64,000 nt of DNA from Thermoprotei archaeon (GTDB lineage Archaea > Thermoproteota > Thermoprotei_A > Sulfolobales > Acidilobaceae). The first letter of the stretch is position 1; every line of letters begins with the position of its first letter. The notes under the pieces were generated by a model. That model did not search any database. It was not told the origin of the DNA and saw only the letters and a list, made by a program, of their open reading frames with translations. This document shows, one piece after another, positions 8,679-18,225 of this stretch. The stretch is from assembly GCA_029335875.2 (NCBI GenBank), contig JARJMZ020000035.1, positions 37,878-101,877 on the forward strand, written 5' to 3'. A program made the translations under genes and the position numbers.

Positions 8679-9914
8679 ATGCGTAGGATTCCTATGGATA
8701 AGCCTGTTGTGGAGATTGATGGGGATGAGATGGCTAGGATTATGTGGGGTTGGGTTAAGGAGAGGCTTATAGAGCCTTATGTTGACTTGAAAGTTAAATA
8801 TTACGATCTTCACGTTAAGGTTAGAGATGAGACTGACGATAGGACCACTCTTGAAGCTGCGGAGGCTATTAAGGCTGTGGGTGTTGGGGTTAAATGTGCT
8901 ACTATAACGCCTGATGCTGAGAGGGTTAAGGAGTATAATCTTAAGAAGGCTTATAGGAGCCCTAACGCCACTATTAGGGAGATCCTCGACGGCACCCTTT
9001 TCAGGGCTCCAATAATGTTGAGGAACGTTATACCGGCTGTCAGGTTCTGGAGGAAGCCTATAGTTGTGGCTAGGCACGCCTACGGCGACATATATGCTGG
9101 GGTGGGCATTAAGTTTGAGGAGCCTGGGGAGGCCGAGGTTGTCTATAGGAGCCTCTCGGGTAGGGAGGTTAGAGTTAAACTCCCCAAGCTCGAAGGCCCG
9201 GGGGTGCTCCAAGCATACCATAACCTAGACAGTTCTATAAGGAGTTTTGCGAGGGCATCATTCAAATATGCTCTAGTAAACAATTTAGACCTATGGTTTG
9301 CCACCAAAGACACTATATCTAAAGTCTACGATGCAAGGTTTAAGGAGATATTTCAGGAGGTTTACGAGACAGAGTTTAAGGAGGAGTTTGAGAGGAGAGG
9401 CTTAAAATACGAGTACTACCTTATAGACGATGCGTACGCGAGGGCTATAAGGAGTGAGGGGGGCTTCGTGTGGGCGACAAAGAACTTCGACGGCGACGTG
9501 ATATCGGACCTCGTATCTGCAGCATTCTCCGGGAGCATAGCCCTAATGACCTCAGAGCTCTTCTCACCCTACGGCTACTACCTCTCAGAAGCAGCACACG
9601 GCACCGTGAGAAGACACTACTACAAGTGGCTTAAAGGGGAGAAGACCTCAACAAACCCCACAGGAACAATATTCGCGTGGACCAGGGGGCTGAGAGAGAG
9701 GGGGAGGAGAGATGGGAACGAACAGCTGGCAGCCTTCGCAGAAACCCTCGAAGAAGCAGTCAAACACACCATAGAAGAAGATAGAATAATGACCCAGGAC
9801 ATAGCCAGAGTAGCGGAGCCACCAGTAAACGCCATAGTCACTACAGAAGAGTTCATAGAAGCCATAAAGAGAAACCTCGAGAAACTCCTAGAAAAGAAGG
9901 GAATACTAAGATAA
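8679..9914 (+). CDS. icd: NADP-dependent isocitrate dehydrogenase, eukaryote-like type II
   Basis: Oxidatively decarboxylates isocitrate to 2-oxoglutarate in the citric acid cycle. The 411-aa sequence follows the homodimeric eukaryotic/type II subfamily throughout: KPVVEIDGDEMARIMW at the N-terminus, substrate loop SPNATIR at residues 94-100, GRHAYGD-like ARHAYGD, LIDDAYARAIRSEGGFVWATKN, YDGDV-like FDGDVISD, and EAAHGTVRRH at 304-313 followed by TSTNPTG. Archaeal IDHs I know of are mostly the shorter-loop type I, so transfer from another lineage is possible. The coding strand runs from G/T-rich at the start to A/C-rich at the end. Start ATG; an internal ATG at residue 6 is an alternative. Confidence 0.95.
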   Translation: MRRIPMDKPVVEIDGDEMARIMWGWVKERLIEPYVDLKVKYYDLHVKVRDETDDRTTLEAAEAIKAVGVGVKCATITPDAERVKEYNLKKAYRSPNATIREILDGTLFRAPIMLRNVIPAVRFWRKPIVVARHAYGDIYAGVGIKFEEPGEAEVVYRSLSGREVRVKLPKLEGPGVLQAYHNLDSSIRSFARASFKYALVNNLDLWFATKDTISKVYDARFKEIFQEVYETEFKEEFERRGLKYEYYLIDDAYARAIRSEGGFVWATKNFDGDVISDLVSAAFSGSIALMTSELFSPYGYYLSEAAHGTVRRHYYKWLKGEKTSTNPTGTIFAWTRGLRERGRRDGNEQLAAFAETLEEAVKHTIEEDRIMTQDIARVAEPPVNAIVTTEEFIEAIKRNLEKLLEKKGILR

Positions 9915-9962
9915 AACTTCCAGAACAAAACCTGAATCCAACCTAAACTACTATTAAACTTA

Positions 9963-10250
9963 ACAGACTGTTTTCTAAAGTAAAACCTCTGATTTTTATT
10001 AACATGGTTACTTAGAGATACTCGAGAATATCGTAGTGCCCAAGAACTATAAGAACCTTAGAGTTAAACTCTAAGGCTTCCACGCTATGCGAGCCCGCCT
10101 CTATGACGGCTTTCCATCAGGGGCGGGAGAAAACCGGCTGTAAAACCACAAGGCGGCCCCTGTGGTGCCCGCCTATGGAGCCCCCAATGGATTGAGGGGA
10201 AGCCGGAGCCCAAAACCATGAATACCCGTGATATTGGGTTCCAGCGACCA
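9963..10250 (-). repeat. Structured dispersed repeat, copy B (longest)
   Basis: On the minus strand it starts TGGTCGCTGG and carries hairpin CCCAATATCA/TGGTTTTGGG. A long stem CCATTGGGGGC/GCCCCTGATGG uses two G.U wobbles where copy C has Watson-Crick pairs. Relative to the other copies it has an extra hairpin (ACCACAGG/CCTTGTGGT). The 3' part has a near-perfect palindrome CCTTAGAGTT/AACTCTAAGG, the hairpin GATATTC/GAGTATC and the shared tail that ends TAGAAAACAGT. It fills the 397-nt gap between icd and the 91-aa gene and contains no ORF. Confidence 0.8.
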
Positions 10251-10311
10251 TTAATCCCACACTAAACATTTTATAGCCCCATAATATGCTTACCGGTAGG
10301 GCTCCATTCGC

Positions 10312-10587
10312 TTGAAGAGTCGAAGTCCTTCACCTGAGATGCTTAAAGGTGGGTGTGGTATTAAAGCGTTGAAGAACAGAGTGTATAAGAGGATTCTAGT
10401 GGACCAGGAGCTCCCCGAGGAGTGTAGAGGGATTCTACCGGAGGACTACTTCTTCGAGAGCAAGTGTGACGCTGTGTGTTTCTGTAAATCAAAGAGCCTA
10501 GATGAGTATTTAGAGTGTGCTGCTAGGTGTTTCGCTGAGAAAACCAGGGATCGTGTAGGGGAGGTTTCCACTTATACCGAAGACTAG
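10312..10587 (+). CDS. Small cysteine-rich protein, unknown
   Basis: An up to 91-aa protein that I do not recognise. It has one N-terminal cysteine (GGCGIK), one at ECRG, and a C-terminal cluster spaced CxxxCxC-x13-CxxxC (KCDAVCFC to ECAARCF), which could bind a metal or form disulfides; the CxxxC pairs lie on predicted helices. The track start is TTG with a GGTAGGG ribosome-binding site; an ATG at 10339 (MLKGGCG) is an alternative. TTTTATAGCC, about 40 nt upstream, is a good TATA box. It stands alone between repeat copy B and aspS. Confidence 0.65.
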   Translation: MKSRSPSPEMLKGGCGIKALKNRVYKRILVDQELPEECRGILPEDYFFESKCDAVCFCKSKSLDEYLECAARCFAEKTRDRVGEVSTYTED

Positions 10588-10826
10588 TGGGAGATCGGGG
10601 AGGGTTGAACTGTTTCCATACAGTGTCAAGCTTAAGTGATCCTAGACTTGGAAGTTTCAGCATAGCTTACAGGTGCGGGCTCTGTTTACGTTAGAGGTCT
10701 CAGTTATGAGGGGTTTAGTGTGTAGCGGCTTTGACGACTGTGTGTCAGCTTTCCAGCCTCTCGATGTATCGTGTTGAGGATTAACTTTTTAAGGGGTGTA
10801 TGTTAAAGTCACCCTAGGGCTGGCTT

Positions 10827-12161
10827 GTGATTAAGGACATGTTTATTAGGGATATATTGTTGAAGGCTGGGGAGCTTGAGGGTTCTAGGGTTAAAGTTTG
10901 CGGGTGGGTCCATAGGATAAGGGATTTGGGGGGCGTTAAGTTCGTAATAGTCAGGGATAGGACTGGCTTTCTCCAAACAGTCTTTAAGAGGGGGGAGGTT
11001 CCCGGGGATGTTATGGGGCTTGCTGACAGTCTTAAGGAGGAGTGTGTAGTGTGTGTCGATGGGGTTCTTAGGAGAGCCCCTACTAGGGAGGGTTTTGAAG
11101 TTTTAGCTTTAGAGTTGAACGTCCTCTCCTATCCTGTCGAGCCCCTCCCCTTGGAGGTTCACAGTTCCCTGAGTGCGGGGCTTTCTACGAGGCTAAGGTA
11201 TAGGTGGATCGACGTTAGAAACCCCAAGGTTTCCGCTGTTTTCATGGTGAAATCCTGGGTGGCGAGGAAGTTTAGGGAGTATTATTCAGGTCAGGGGTTT
11301 GTCGAGATATTCACGCCTAAAATAGTGGCTTCAGGCACGGAGAGTGGGGCTGACGTGTTCCCAGTGTTGTATTTTGACAGGACAGCTTACCTAGCTCAGA
11401 GCCCCCAGTTTTACAAGCAGTTCGCTGTGATAGCTGGCTTTGAGAGGGTTTTCGAGATAGGCCCCGTGTTCAGGGCTGAGCCCCACCACACTATAAGACA
11501 CCTTAACGAATACCACTCTCTAGATATTGAGATAGGCTTCATAAACTCGTTCCACGATGTCATGAACTATGTTGAGGGTTTCTTCAAGAAACTGGCTGAG
11601 GATAGCGTGAAAGAAGAGGGGATAAAGAGGATAATGGAGGATTTCAACGTTGAACCCATAAGGATACCCGAGGGGGGAGCGCCTAGAATACCTATAAGGA
11701 AAGTCTACGAGATACTCGAAGAAGAATACGGGAAGAGCATACCTCCAGGCGAAGACCTAGACAGCGAGGGGGAAAGACTCCTAGGGAGCTATGTTAGGGA
11801 GAAGTACGGGTCAGACCTTGTTTTCGTAACAGAATACCCGTGGAAAGTAAGACCATTCTACACGATGAGGAAAGAGGATGAACCCAACTGGACATACGGC
11901 TTCGACCTGCTAATGAGGGGGCTCGAAGTAGTTACTGGAGGCCAGAGAGAGCATAGATATGAGAATCTGAAAAAGAACCTAGCAGATAAAGGCTTAAGAT
12001 ACGAGGATTTCCAGTACTACCTCGAGTTCTTCAAGTACGGGGCGCCGCCACACGGAGGGGCGGGAATGGGGTTGGAGAGGATAACAATGCAAATGCTAGG
12101 ACTCCAGAACATTAGGGAGGCAAGGCTGCTCCCGAGAGATACTGAAAGGATAACCCCGTGA
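10827..12161 (+). CDS. aspS: Aspartyl-tRNA synthetase, archaeal type
   Basis: Class IIb synthetase, 444 aa, with an N-terminal OB-fold anticodon-binding domain (about 10-110; VCGWVHRIRDLGGVKFVIVRDRTGFLQ) and a catalytic core lacking the bacterial insertion. Motif 1 lies around FVEIFTPKIVASGTESGADVF without gaps, motif 2 is FRAEPHHTIRHLNEYHSLD and motif 3 is GAGMGLERITMQMLGLQNIR. Whether it is discriminating or also charges tRNA-Asn cannot be decided from this window. It starts with GTG. The coding strand is G/T-rich at the start and A/C-rich toward the end. Confidence 0.95.
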   Translation: MIKDMFIRDILLKAGELEGSRVKVCGWVHRIRDLGGVKFVIVRDRTGFLQTVFKRGEVPGDVMGLADSLKEECVVCVDGVLRRAPTREGFEVLALELNVLSYPVEPLPLEVHSSLSAGLSTRLRYRWIDVRNPKVSAVFMVKSWVARKFREYYSGQGFVEIFTPKIVASGTESGADVFPVLYFDRTAYLAQSPQFYKQFAVIAGFERVFEIGPVFRAEPHHTIRHLNEYHSLDIEIGFINSFHDVMNYVEGFFKKLAEDSVKEEGIKRIMEDFNVEPIRIPEGGAPRIPIRKVYEILEEEYGKSIPPGEDLDSEGERLLGSYVREKYGSDLVFVTEYPWKVRPFYTMRKEDEPNWTYGFDLLMRGLEVVTGGQREHRYENLKKNLADKGLRYEDFQYYLEFFKYGAPPHGGAGMGLERITMQMLGLQNIREARLLPRDTERITP

Positions 12162-12204
12162 GGAGAATTTTGAAATCACTATGGCCAACACTATAACCTA
12201 TCGT

Positions 12205-13494
12205 TTAAGCTACCAGTATTACTTGAATGCTGTTAAGGTTCGTCCCCGTAGGCCCCGTCTTTATTAAAGCCCCTACTTTCTCCAGGGCAGTATACGTGTC
12301 GTTATCGTCTAGGACTTTATAGGGGTCTATTTTCATGTCTAGAAGCTCCCCTATAACTTGGGGTGTTACTATTGCGCCTGCAGCGTCCGTGAACCCGTCT
12401 ATGCCGTCAGTGTCCATTGAGAGCATAGCAGCATCTGTAGAGCCCCACTTCCACATTGTTAAAGCCCATGAGAAAGCCAGCTCCATATTCCTTCCCCCCC
12501 TACCTTTCCCCTTAACTTTTACCGATGTCTCACCACCAGCTAGTATAGCTCCGGGCTTCCCCACCGGGACCCCCCTATTGGCAGCCTCTAGGGTTATCGA
12601 TGCTAGGGCTTTCCCAACCTCTCTGGCCTCCCCCTCAAGCCTAGATGTGAGTATTACAGTGTTGAATCCTCCAGTTTCAAGCTTAGACTTTAAACCCCTT
12701 AGAACGTCTATGTTCGCGGCTACAAGCTCATTCCTAGTTTTAGAGAGCTGGGGTGAGCTAGGCTTGGGGGTCTCAGGGGCTAAACCCCGGGCTCCATCCT
12801 CGAGGAGTTTGAGAACCCTCTGGGGCATAACCTCCCTCAGCCCATACCTATCAATAACCCAGAGCGCCTCCCTGAAAGTTGTCGAGTCCGCCACTGTGGG
12901 CCCCGAGCCTATAACGTCGAGGTTATCGCCTGGAACGTCGCTCGCATAAAGCCCTAAAACCTCGCCCGGGTAAGCCTCAGCGGCGAGCCTGCCGCCCTTA
13001 ACAGCTGAAATATGCTTCCTCACAGTGTTAATCTCATGTATGGTGGCCCCGCAGCCTAATAGAAGGCTCGTCGTAACCTTAACATCGTCTAGGGTTAGAG
13101 GCTCTAAAGGCTTCTCAACAAGGGCCGAAGCACCCCCGGAAACGAGGACTATAAGCCTCCCACCCCTCGAAGCCCTAGCCCACTCGAGAACAGAATCTCC
13201 AGCCCTAAGACTGGACTCGTCGGGCGTCGGGTGACTAGACTCGATAACCTCAAGACCGCCCACAGACCCGGGAGACCCCCTAGGCTTAACGATAACGCCC
13301 CCCTCAAACTCGACAATACCTTCAAGGCCCGAAGCCATTTGAACAGAGCCTTTACCCATAGCTATCACGAAAGCCCTTCCCCATCTTAAGCCCTCTAGAA
13401 ACCCCCTAACCCTACTATCAAGCTTTGAAAGCTCAACAACATCCTCAACTAGACCCCTAAGATATGATGTTAAAGCAGCCAACCCCACCACCAC
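12205..13494 (-). CDS. Glycerate 2-kinase, MOFRL family
   Basis: Phosphorylates D-glycerate to 2-phosphoglycerate, the step that feeds the non-phosphorylative Entner-Doudoroff branch of archaea into lower glycolysis. The 429-aa length and the two-domain layout match the family: N-terminal DUF4147-type domain with AMGKGSVQMASGLE, SSHPTPDESS and LVSGGASALVEKP, and a C-terminal MOFRL domain with LAGGETSVKVKGKGRGGRNMELA-type block, STDGIDGFTDAAGA-like stretch and the NDTYTALEKVGALIKTGPTGTN motif. Older annotations call members hydroxypyruvate reductase. It ends 43 nt from the convergent aspS gene. Start is ATG or GTG in the MVVGLAAL context. Confidence 0.92.
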   Translation of the reverse strand: MVVGLAALTSYLRGLVEDVVELSKLDSRVRGFLEGLRWGRAFVIAMGKGSVQMASGLEGIVEFEGGVIVKPRGSPGSVGGLEVIESSHPTPDESSLRAGDSVLEWARASRGGRLIVLVSGGASALVEKPLEPLTLDDVKVTTSLLLGCGATIHEINTVRKHISAVKGGRLAAEAYPGEVLGLYASDVPGDNLDVIGSGPTVADSTTFREALWVIDRYGLREVMPQRVLKLLEDGARGLAPETPKPSSPQLSKTRNELVAANIDVLRGLKSKLETGGFNTVILTSRLEGEAREVGKALASITLEAANRGVPVGKPGAILAGGETSVKVKGKGRGGRNMELAFSWALTMWKWGSTDAAMLSMDTDGIDGFTDAAGAIVTPQVIGELLDMKIDPYKVLDDNDTYTALEKVGALIKTGPTGTNLNSIQVILVA

Positions 13495-13653
13495 ATTTGG
13501 GAGGAGCTAGTAGCGTTTAAATGGCACTATAGCCCGTGAAGGCCCCCGGCACTAACAGGACTGTCTAGGACAGCTTCACTTTACTCCATTATTTTACGCT
13601 TCGCCCTCCCGCCCTCATGTTTATCCCCGGTCTTCCTTATGGGTGTATAGTGT

Positions 13654-15489
13654 TTGAGTAGAGGAGTTAGTGGCTTGCTCGCCGCGCTCGTCCTAGGCTT
13701 GGTTGTTGTTGGGCTCATGTCCGCGGCTTTAACAGTTTACCATAAGGTTAACGAGGCCTCCAACTATGCTGTCGAGAGGGCTTCAAGGGTTTTAAGTGAA
13801 GCCTCCCAGCCTCCTGTTATGAGTTTGAGTGTCTCCGGCGGGGCCTTATACTCTGAAGTCTACTCTCCCAGGCCCGTTGAGGTAAGCTCTTTCATAGTAG
13901 AGTATGCTAATGGAACCCTTAAGCTTGCGCCCGGAGGCTTAGCAGGCTCTAACATGACAGTATTCAAGCTTATTGACACGTACTCCTGCGAGCCCGTGAG
14001 AGTTTACATGGTGCTTTCGAGCGGGCTCGTCGTAGCCTATGATCCGAGGGTGGACCCTAAGATAGGCTACACCCCTAAGGGCTGGAGGGGCTACTACACT
14101 TGTAACCTAGAGTTAGACCCTGTAAGCAACCGTCTAGTAGACCCGTCTCTAGGCCTCCCAGTTGTCGTAGTTGCTGGGGGCTCTAACGACACTCTAATAC
14201 ACAGGGTGGGCTCCACTACATACATATCAACGACTATAACCCTAAACAATGAAGGGTACTGTAGCGTTAACTATAAAGGGTCCGAGGCCTCTGTTGGGAC
14301 TATCTCAACCCCGGCGGGGGCTGTAAACGTGGTCGTAGGCTGCCTGTCAACGCCCGGTTGGAGCGAGCTTACAATACTTGACCCTCAGAGTGACACCTAT
14401 ATAACCTATAGAGTTTTAAATCTACCCCTCACAGTATACTTGATGCTTCAAGGCCCCCCTAACGTGGCCTACTCTGGGAACCTTAGGGTAACAGTTAACA
14501 CTGTATATAGAACTAGCGATGCTATAAGCCCGAGCATCTCGGGGATCATACAGTATATGGGCCTAATTCCTATAACCTACGTGCCTGCAGGAAGCTTCAA
14601 GTATATGGTTGAGAGATATCTAGAGATGATAGAGACCCCGGCAACGTTCAGGCTTAGGTGGACCGGCTGGGGTGAGGCTAACTTCACAGAATCAAGACTA
14701 ATAGTGCCCCTAGTCTGGACATATTTTAGACCCCTAGATGGGGCTAGCATAAGTATCTCGTTCACCCTCAGAATAGACTACGCCATAGAATATACGGGTA
14801 AACCCTTAAAGCTATACCTGGGACCGGTGGAGTATTTAGAGGGTAGGCTCCTAAAAGGCAACATTACAGGGATAGACTCTTTCAGCGAAGCAATAATAAA
14901 AGCTTACAGGCAAAAACTCCCGCAGACCCCAAGGGCCCACGTTAAAATAGCCGTTGGCGGTAACACATACACTAGAGTCTTAACAGGCGAAAACTGGACC
15001 AGAATAGCCTGCCAGAACGCTCAGATAGCCATAGAATCGTACTCGCCCATAGACCCCCCGCTATTAAACGGTGTACAAGCCTCATATTCAGAGGACCCCA
15101 ACAACTGGCGTAGAGCAGTTTACAGGGGGTCAAGCTTCACAAGCCCAACCTTCAGCCCCTGGAGGGCCCCGGCGTTCGTCGAGGCACGCATAGGAGATCA
15201 AAGGATGGTAATAGTGCTAGCGTGGCCCGGAAAAATGGAGCTCATACAAGCCAACCAAACGTATAGAGGGTACGCTCAAGTTATCCCGGAAGCCCCCCTA
15301 GAAGTGAAACCTAAAACCCCCATAATAATAATACCGTTAACAATAGAGGGGAACACTATTAAAGCCCCAATCACGCTAATCAAAACCCAAAGCTCCAACA
15401 TAACATCTCTAAGGCAAACCTACATAGCTATAATAGCCGCTCTAGGCAATCCATCCAGCTCGGAGATCATAATAGCATGGGTTAACTGA
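13654..15489 (+). CDS. Secreted pilin-like or archaellin-like N-terminus, large extracellular protein
   Basis: A 611-aa surface protein of unknown function. The N-terminus is a short basic stretch then a single hydrophobic helix (SRGVSGLLAALVLGLVVVGLMSAAL), resembling class III (prepilin-type) signal sequences with possible cleavage after Gly4. The rest is a beta-rich extracellular domain with about ten N-glycosylation sequons and a few cysteines; no second membrane helix is seen. The TTG start has a GGGTG ribosome-binding stretch upstream. It stands alone between glycerate kinase and dcd. It could be exported by a type IV pilus-type system such as the TadA/TadC pair at 60-63 kb; this is an inference from the signal type only. 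Confidence 0.75.
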   Translation: MSRGVSGLLAALVLGLVVVGLMSAALTVYHKVNEASNYAVERASRVLSEASQPPVMSLSVSGGALYSEVYSPRPVEVSSFIVEYANGTLKLAPGGLAGSNMTVFKLIDTYSCEPVRVYMVLSSGLVVAYDPRVDPKIGYTPKGWRGYYTCNLELDPVSNRLVDPSLGLPVVVVAGGSNDTLIHRVGSTTYISTTITLNNEGYCSVNYKGSEASVGTISTPAGAVNVVVGCLSTPGWSELTILDPQSDTYITYRVLNLPLTVYLMLQGPPNVAYSGNLRVTVNTVYRTSDAISPSISGIIQYMGLIPITYVPAGSFKYMVERYLEMIETPATFRLRWTGWGEANFTESRLIVPLVWTYFRPLDGASISISFTLRIDYAIEYTGKPLKLYLGPVEYLEGRLLKGNITGIDSFSEAIIKAYRQKLPQTPRAHVKIAVGGNTYTRVLTGENWTRIACQNAQIAIESYSPIDPPLLNGVQASYSEDPNNWRRAVYRGSSFTSPTFSPWRAPAFVEARIGDQRMVIVLAWPGKMELIQANQTYRGYAQVIPEAPLEVKPKTPIIIIPLTIEGNTIKAPITLIKTQSSNITSLRQTYIAIIAALGNPSSSEIIIAWVN

Positions 15490-15721
15490 GAAATGCCGAG
15501 CTTTTAAATCCTCGCTTTTATCAAGATAGGTGTTCTCCAGATCTAGCATTCCACGAGCACCTCCAGCTAATAGCTTACGCTAGAGTCAAACCCTAGAATA
15601 AGAGGATATTTAGGCTTAACGCCCTACAGTTATTTAAACATTACACAAGATTTGGTTTTAGCAGCTTCGAGGGGCTGAGGGTTTAAAGCCTCGGAGTCCT
15701 CAAAATTGTTGGGGACGCTCT

Positions 15722-16249
15722 TTGATATTAAGCGATAGAGACATTTTAACTTTAATTAAGGCTGGGGACATTCTAATAGAGCCTTTCGACGTTGAAATAG
15801 TGAGGGAGAACGGCCTGGACTTGAGGCTTGGGAGGGGCTACTGCAGGTTTAAGCCTGTGGATAAAATATTAGACCCTAAGAGCCCCGGGGACCCTCAAGA
15901 CTTCTACGAGTGCGGGGAGTCTGAGGAGATAATTGTAAGGCCTAAGGAGCACCTGCTACTCCACACCCTAGAATATGTTAAACTACCAGACTACATAGCG
16001 GGCCTTGTTAACCTCAGGAGTACGTGGGCTAGAACTGGGATATATGTGCCTTCAACCGCTGTGGACGCCGGCTTCGAAGGCCAGCTGACCATAGAGGTTA
16101 TAGGTTCAAGCTTCCCAGTTAAGCTATACTCTGGCGACAGGTTCCTCCACCTGGTCTTAGTGAAGCTCGGAACACCCTCAGCTAAGCCTTACAGGGGGGA
16201 GTATCAGGGGCAGAGGGGCGTTAGGCTTCCCAAGTTCTTCGTGTCGTAA
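15722..16249 (+). CDS. dcd: dCTP deaminase / dUTPase family
   Basis: Trimeric nucleotide hydrolase fold that deaminates dCTP to dUTP; some archaeal members also hydrolyse dUTP. It is 175 aa, close to the family length. The active-site block NLRSTWARTGIYVPSTAVDAGFEGQLTIEV has the conserved Arg, Ser, Ala-Val-Asp-Ala-Gly-Phe-Glu-Gly and catalytic Glu; the C-terminal YQGQRGVRLPKFF is the substrate-closing tail. The TTG start follows a GGGGACG ribosome-binding site. It is followed after 54 nt by proS, which has its own TATA box. Confidence 0.93.
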   Translation: MILSDRDILTLIKAGDILIEPFDVEIVRENGLDLRLGRGYCRFKPVDKILDPKSPGDPQDFYECGESEEIIVRPKEHLLLHTLEYVKLPDYIAGLVNLRSTWARTGIYVPSTAVDAGFEGQLTIEVIGSSFPVKLYSGDRFLHLVLVKLGTPSAKPYRGEYQGQRGVRLPKFFVS

Positions 16250-16268
16250 GCGTTTAACCGTCACGTTC

Positions 16269-16284
16269 TTTAAAATTTTAAAGT
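16269..16284 (+). promoter_or_regulatory. TATA box for proS
   Basis: TTTAAAATTTTAAAG lies 21-35 nt before the GTG start of proS, so transcripts would be nearly leaderless. It separates proS from dcd as an independent transcription unit. Confidence 0.5.
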
Positions 16285-16303
16285 CCTAGCTGGGATAGCT
16301 CTC

Positions 16304-17767
16304 GTGGTGTTTAGTGTGGGTAGTGTCCCCAGGGATAGGTGGCGCGGTGACTTCTCCAGGTGGTTTGACTGGGTGATTGAGGAGGCTGAGGTTTACGATT
16401 ATGGCAGGTACCCTATTAAGGGTATGGGGGTTTGGAGGCCTTATGGTTTCCAGATTAGGAGGAGGGTTTTAGACGTTGTTAGGGAGCTTCACGATTCTAG
16501 GGGTCATGAGGAGGTCCTGTTCCCCCTGTTGATACCTGAGGATCTACTTAGGAGGGAGGCTGAGCATATTAAGGGGTTTGAGGGTGAAGTATACTGGGTT
16601 ACTCATGGGGGCTTAGAGCCTTTGGACGTTAAGCTTGCTTTGAGGCCCACTAGCGAGACTAACATAACGTACTATGAGAGCCTCTGGATTAAAAGTTACA
16701 AGCAGCTTCCCAAAAAGTATTACCAGATAGTCAGCGTCTTCAGGTATGAGACTAAGGCCACAAGGCCCATGATAAGGCTTAGGGAAGTTACAACCTTCAA
16801 GGAAGCTCACACTGTTCACGATAGTTTCGAGGATAGCGAGAGGCAGGTTCTAGAGGCTATAGAAATATACAGGGAGCTCTTTGAAAGGCTGGGCATACCC
16901 TACATAATATCTAGGAGGCCCGAGTGGGACAAGTTTGCCGGAGCCCTCTACACTATAGCCTTCGACACCATTATGCCCGACGGGAGACTACTACAAATAG
17001 GGACAGCCCACAATCTAGGCCAGAATTTCACTAAAGCCTTAGACTTCAAGATACAGTTGGCTGATGGAACCCTAGAATATCCATGGCAGACTAGCTACGG
17101 CGTTAGCGATAGGGTCGTAGCAGCTTTAATAGCAATACACGGGGACGATAGGGGGCTCGCGCTCCCGCCCAGCATAGCTCCCATACAGGTTGTAATAATA
17201 CCGATACCCGGGGGGAGCGAAGAGGATAAAGCTAGGGTTTTAGCGGAGTCGAGGAGCGTGGCGGACACGCTGAGATCGTCTGGGATAAGGGTTGTGGTCG
17301 ACGAGAGGGAGGACGTTAGGCCCGGGGCTAAATACTACCATTGGGAGGCTAGGGGGGTACCTGTTAGGATCGATGTGGGGCTAGAGGAGGTGGGGGCTGG
17401 AACGCTAACAATAGCTAGGAGAGACACTCTAGAGAAACTTAAGATTCCGAGAGAGAGGCTTTTAGAAGAGTTGAGAACCATGTTCAAGGACATAGAGGAG
17501 AACCTGAAAGAGAGAGCCTTGAACTTCATGAGGTCAATGATAACAAGGGCGGACACCATGGATGAGGCTGAAAAATGGGCTTCAGAGAAGAGGGGGCTCC
17601 TAGAAATGCCGTGGTGTGGGAGGGAAGAGTGTGCTAGAACTGTTGAGGAGAGGCTGGAAGTTAAAACAATAGGGACCCCCTGGCCCCCAGAAGACGCTCC
17701 CGGAAGGAGGTGCCCCTTATGCGGGGCCCCCGCGATAACAATAGTGAGATACGCCAAAACATATTAA
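16304..17767 (+). CDS. proS: Prolyl-tRNA synthetase, archaeal/eukaryotic type
   Basis: Class II synthetase charging tRNA-Pro, 487 aa. It lacks the bacterial editing insertion and has the archaeal C-terminal zinc domain: [14 protein letters not shown] followed by [10 protein letters not shown]. Class II motif 2 reads [25 protein letters not shown] (in two overlapping blocks), and the anticodon-binding domain starts near [19 protein letters not shown]. It begins with tandem GTG codons at 16304 and 16307. The rps26e gene follows after 38 nt in the same direction. The 5' third is strongly G/T-rich and the last third A/C-rich on the coding strand. Confidence 0.96.
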   Translation: MVFSVGSVPRDRWRGDFSRWFDWVIEEAEVYDYGRYPIKGMGVWRPYGFQIRRRVLDVVRELHDSRGHEEVLFPLLIPEDLLRREAEHIKGFEGEVYWVTHGGLEPLDVKLALRPTSETNITYYESLWIKSYKQLPKKYYQIVSVFRYETKATRPMIRLREVTTFKEAHTVHDSFEDSERQVLEAIEIYRELFERLGIPYIISRRPEWDKFAGALYTIAFDTIMPDGRLLQIGTAHNLGQNFTKALDFKIQLADGTLEYPWQTSYGVSDRVVAALIAIHGDDRGLALPPSIAPIQVVIIPIPGGSEEDKARVLAESRSVADTLRSSGIRVVVDEREDVRPGAKYYHWEARGVPVRIDVGLEEVGAGTLTIARRDTLEKLKIPRERLLEELRTMFKDIEENLKERALNFMRSMITRADTMDEAEKWASEKRGLLEMPWCGREECARTVEERLEVKTIGTPWPPEDAPGRRCPLCGAPAITIVRYAKTY

Positions 17768-17805
17768 CCCTAAACAATATAAAGCCTAGAGGGAGCTGAT
17801 CCTTA

Positions 17806-18093
17806 ATGCCTAAGAAGAGGGAGAGTAGAGGCAGAAGGAAAGGAGATAAAGGCAAAAGCGGGGCGGTGCCATGCGATAACTGTGGCAGGCTAACGCCAGC
17901 AGACAAGATAATATGTGTAACAAGGACATACAGCCCTGTAGACCCGGCCCTAGCAGAGGAGCTGGAAAAGAAAGGCGCTATAATAATGAGGTATCCCATG
18001 AGGAAATGCTACTGCATAAGCTGCGCAGTCTTCTACGGGATCGTTAAAGTGAGGGCGGAAGAGCAGAGGAAGCCTAAAGGACTAGAAATATAA
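17806..18093 (+). CDS. rps26e: Small ribosomal subunit protein S26e
   Basis: A 95-aa ribosomal protein of the 30S subunit, found in crenarchaea and eukaryotes but missing from most euryarchaea. It has the family start MPKKRESRGRRKGDKGK, a zinc-binding CDNCGRL plus CYCISCAV pair, and the core TRTYSPVDPALAEELEKKGA. Start ATG. It follows proS by 38 nt and probably shares its transcript. The presence of S26e is one reason to place the organism in the Thermoproteota/crenarchaeal lineage. Confidence 0.96.
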   Translation: MPKKRESRGRRKGDKGKSGAVPCDNCGRLTPADKIICVTRTYSPVDPALAEELEKKGAIIMRYPMRKCYCISCAVFYGIVKVRAEEQRKPKGLEI

Positions 18094-18225
18094 ATGTACC
18101 CCGCCCCTGACACCCGCCCACATAAGATCCGAAGGCTCCCCGGACTCTTTAAGGCGGGCTCTCAAAGCGGGGCCAATTTGATAAGAGAAAGGTTTACGTT
18201 TAAAAATTTTAAGCTACCTATAGTG

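Noticed and set aside
12205..13494. Hydroxypyruvate reductase
   Set aside because: Old name for the MOFRL family; no NAD(P)-binding motif is present.
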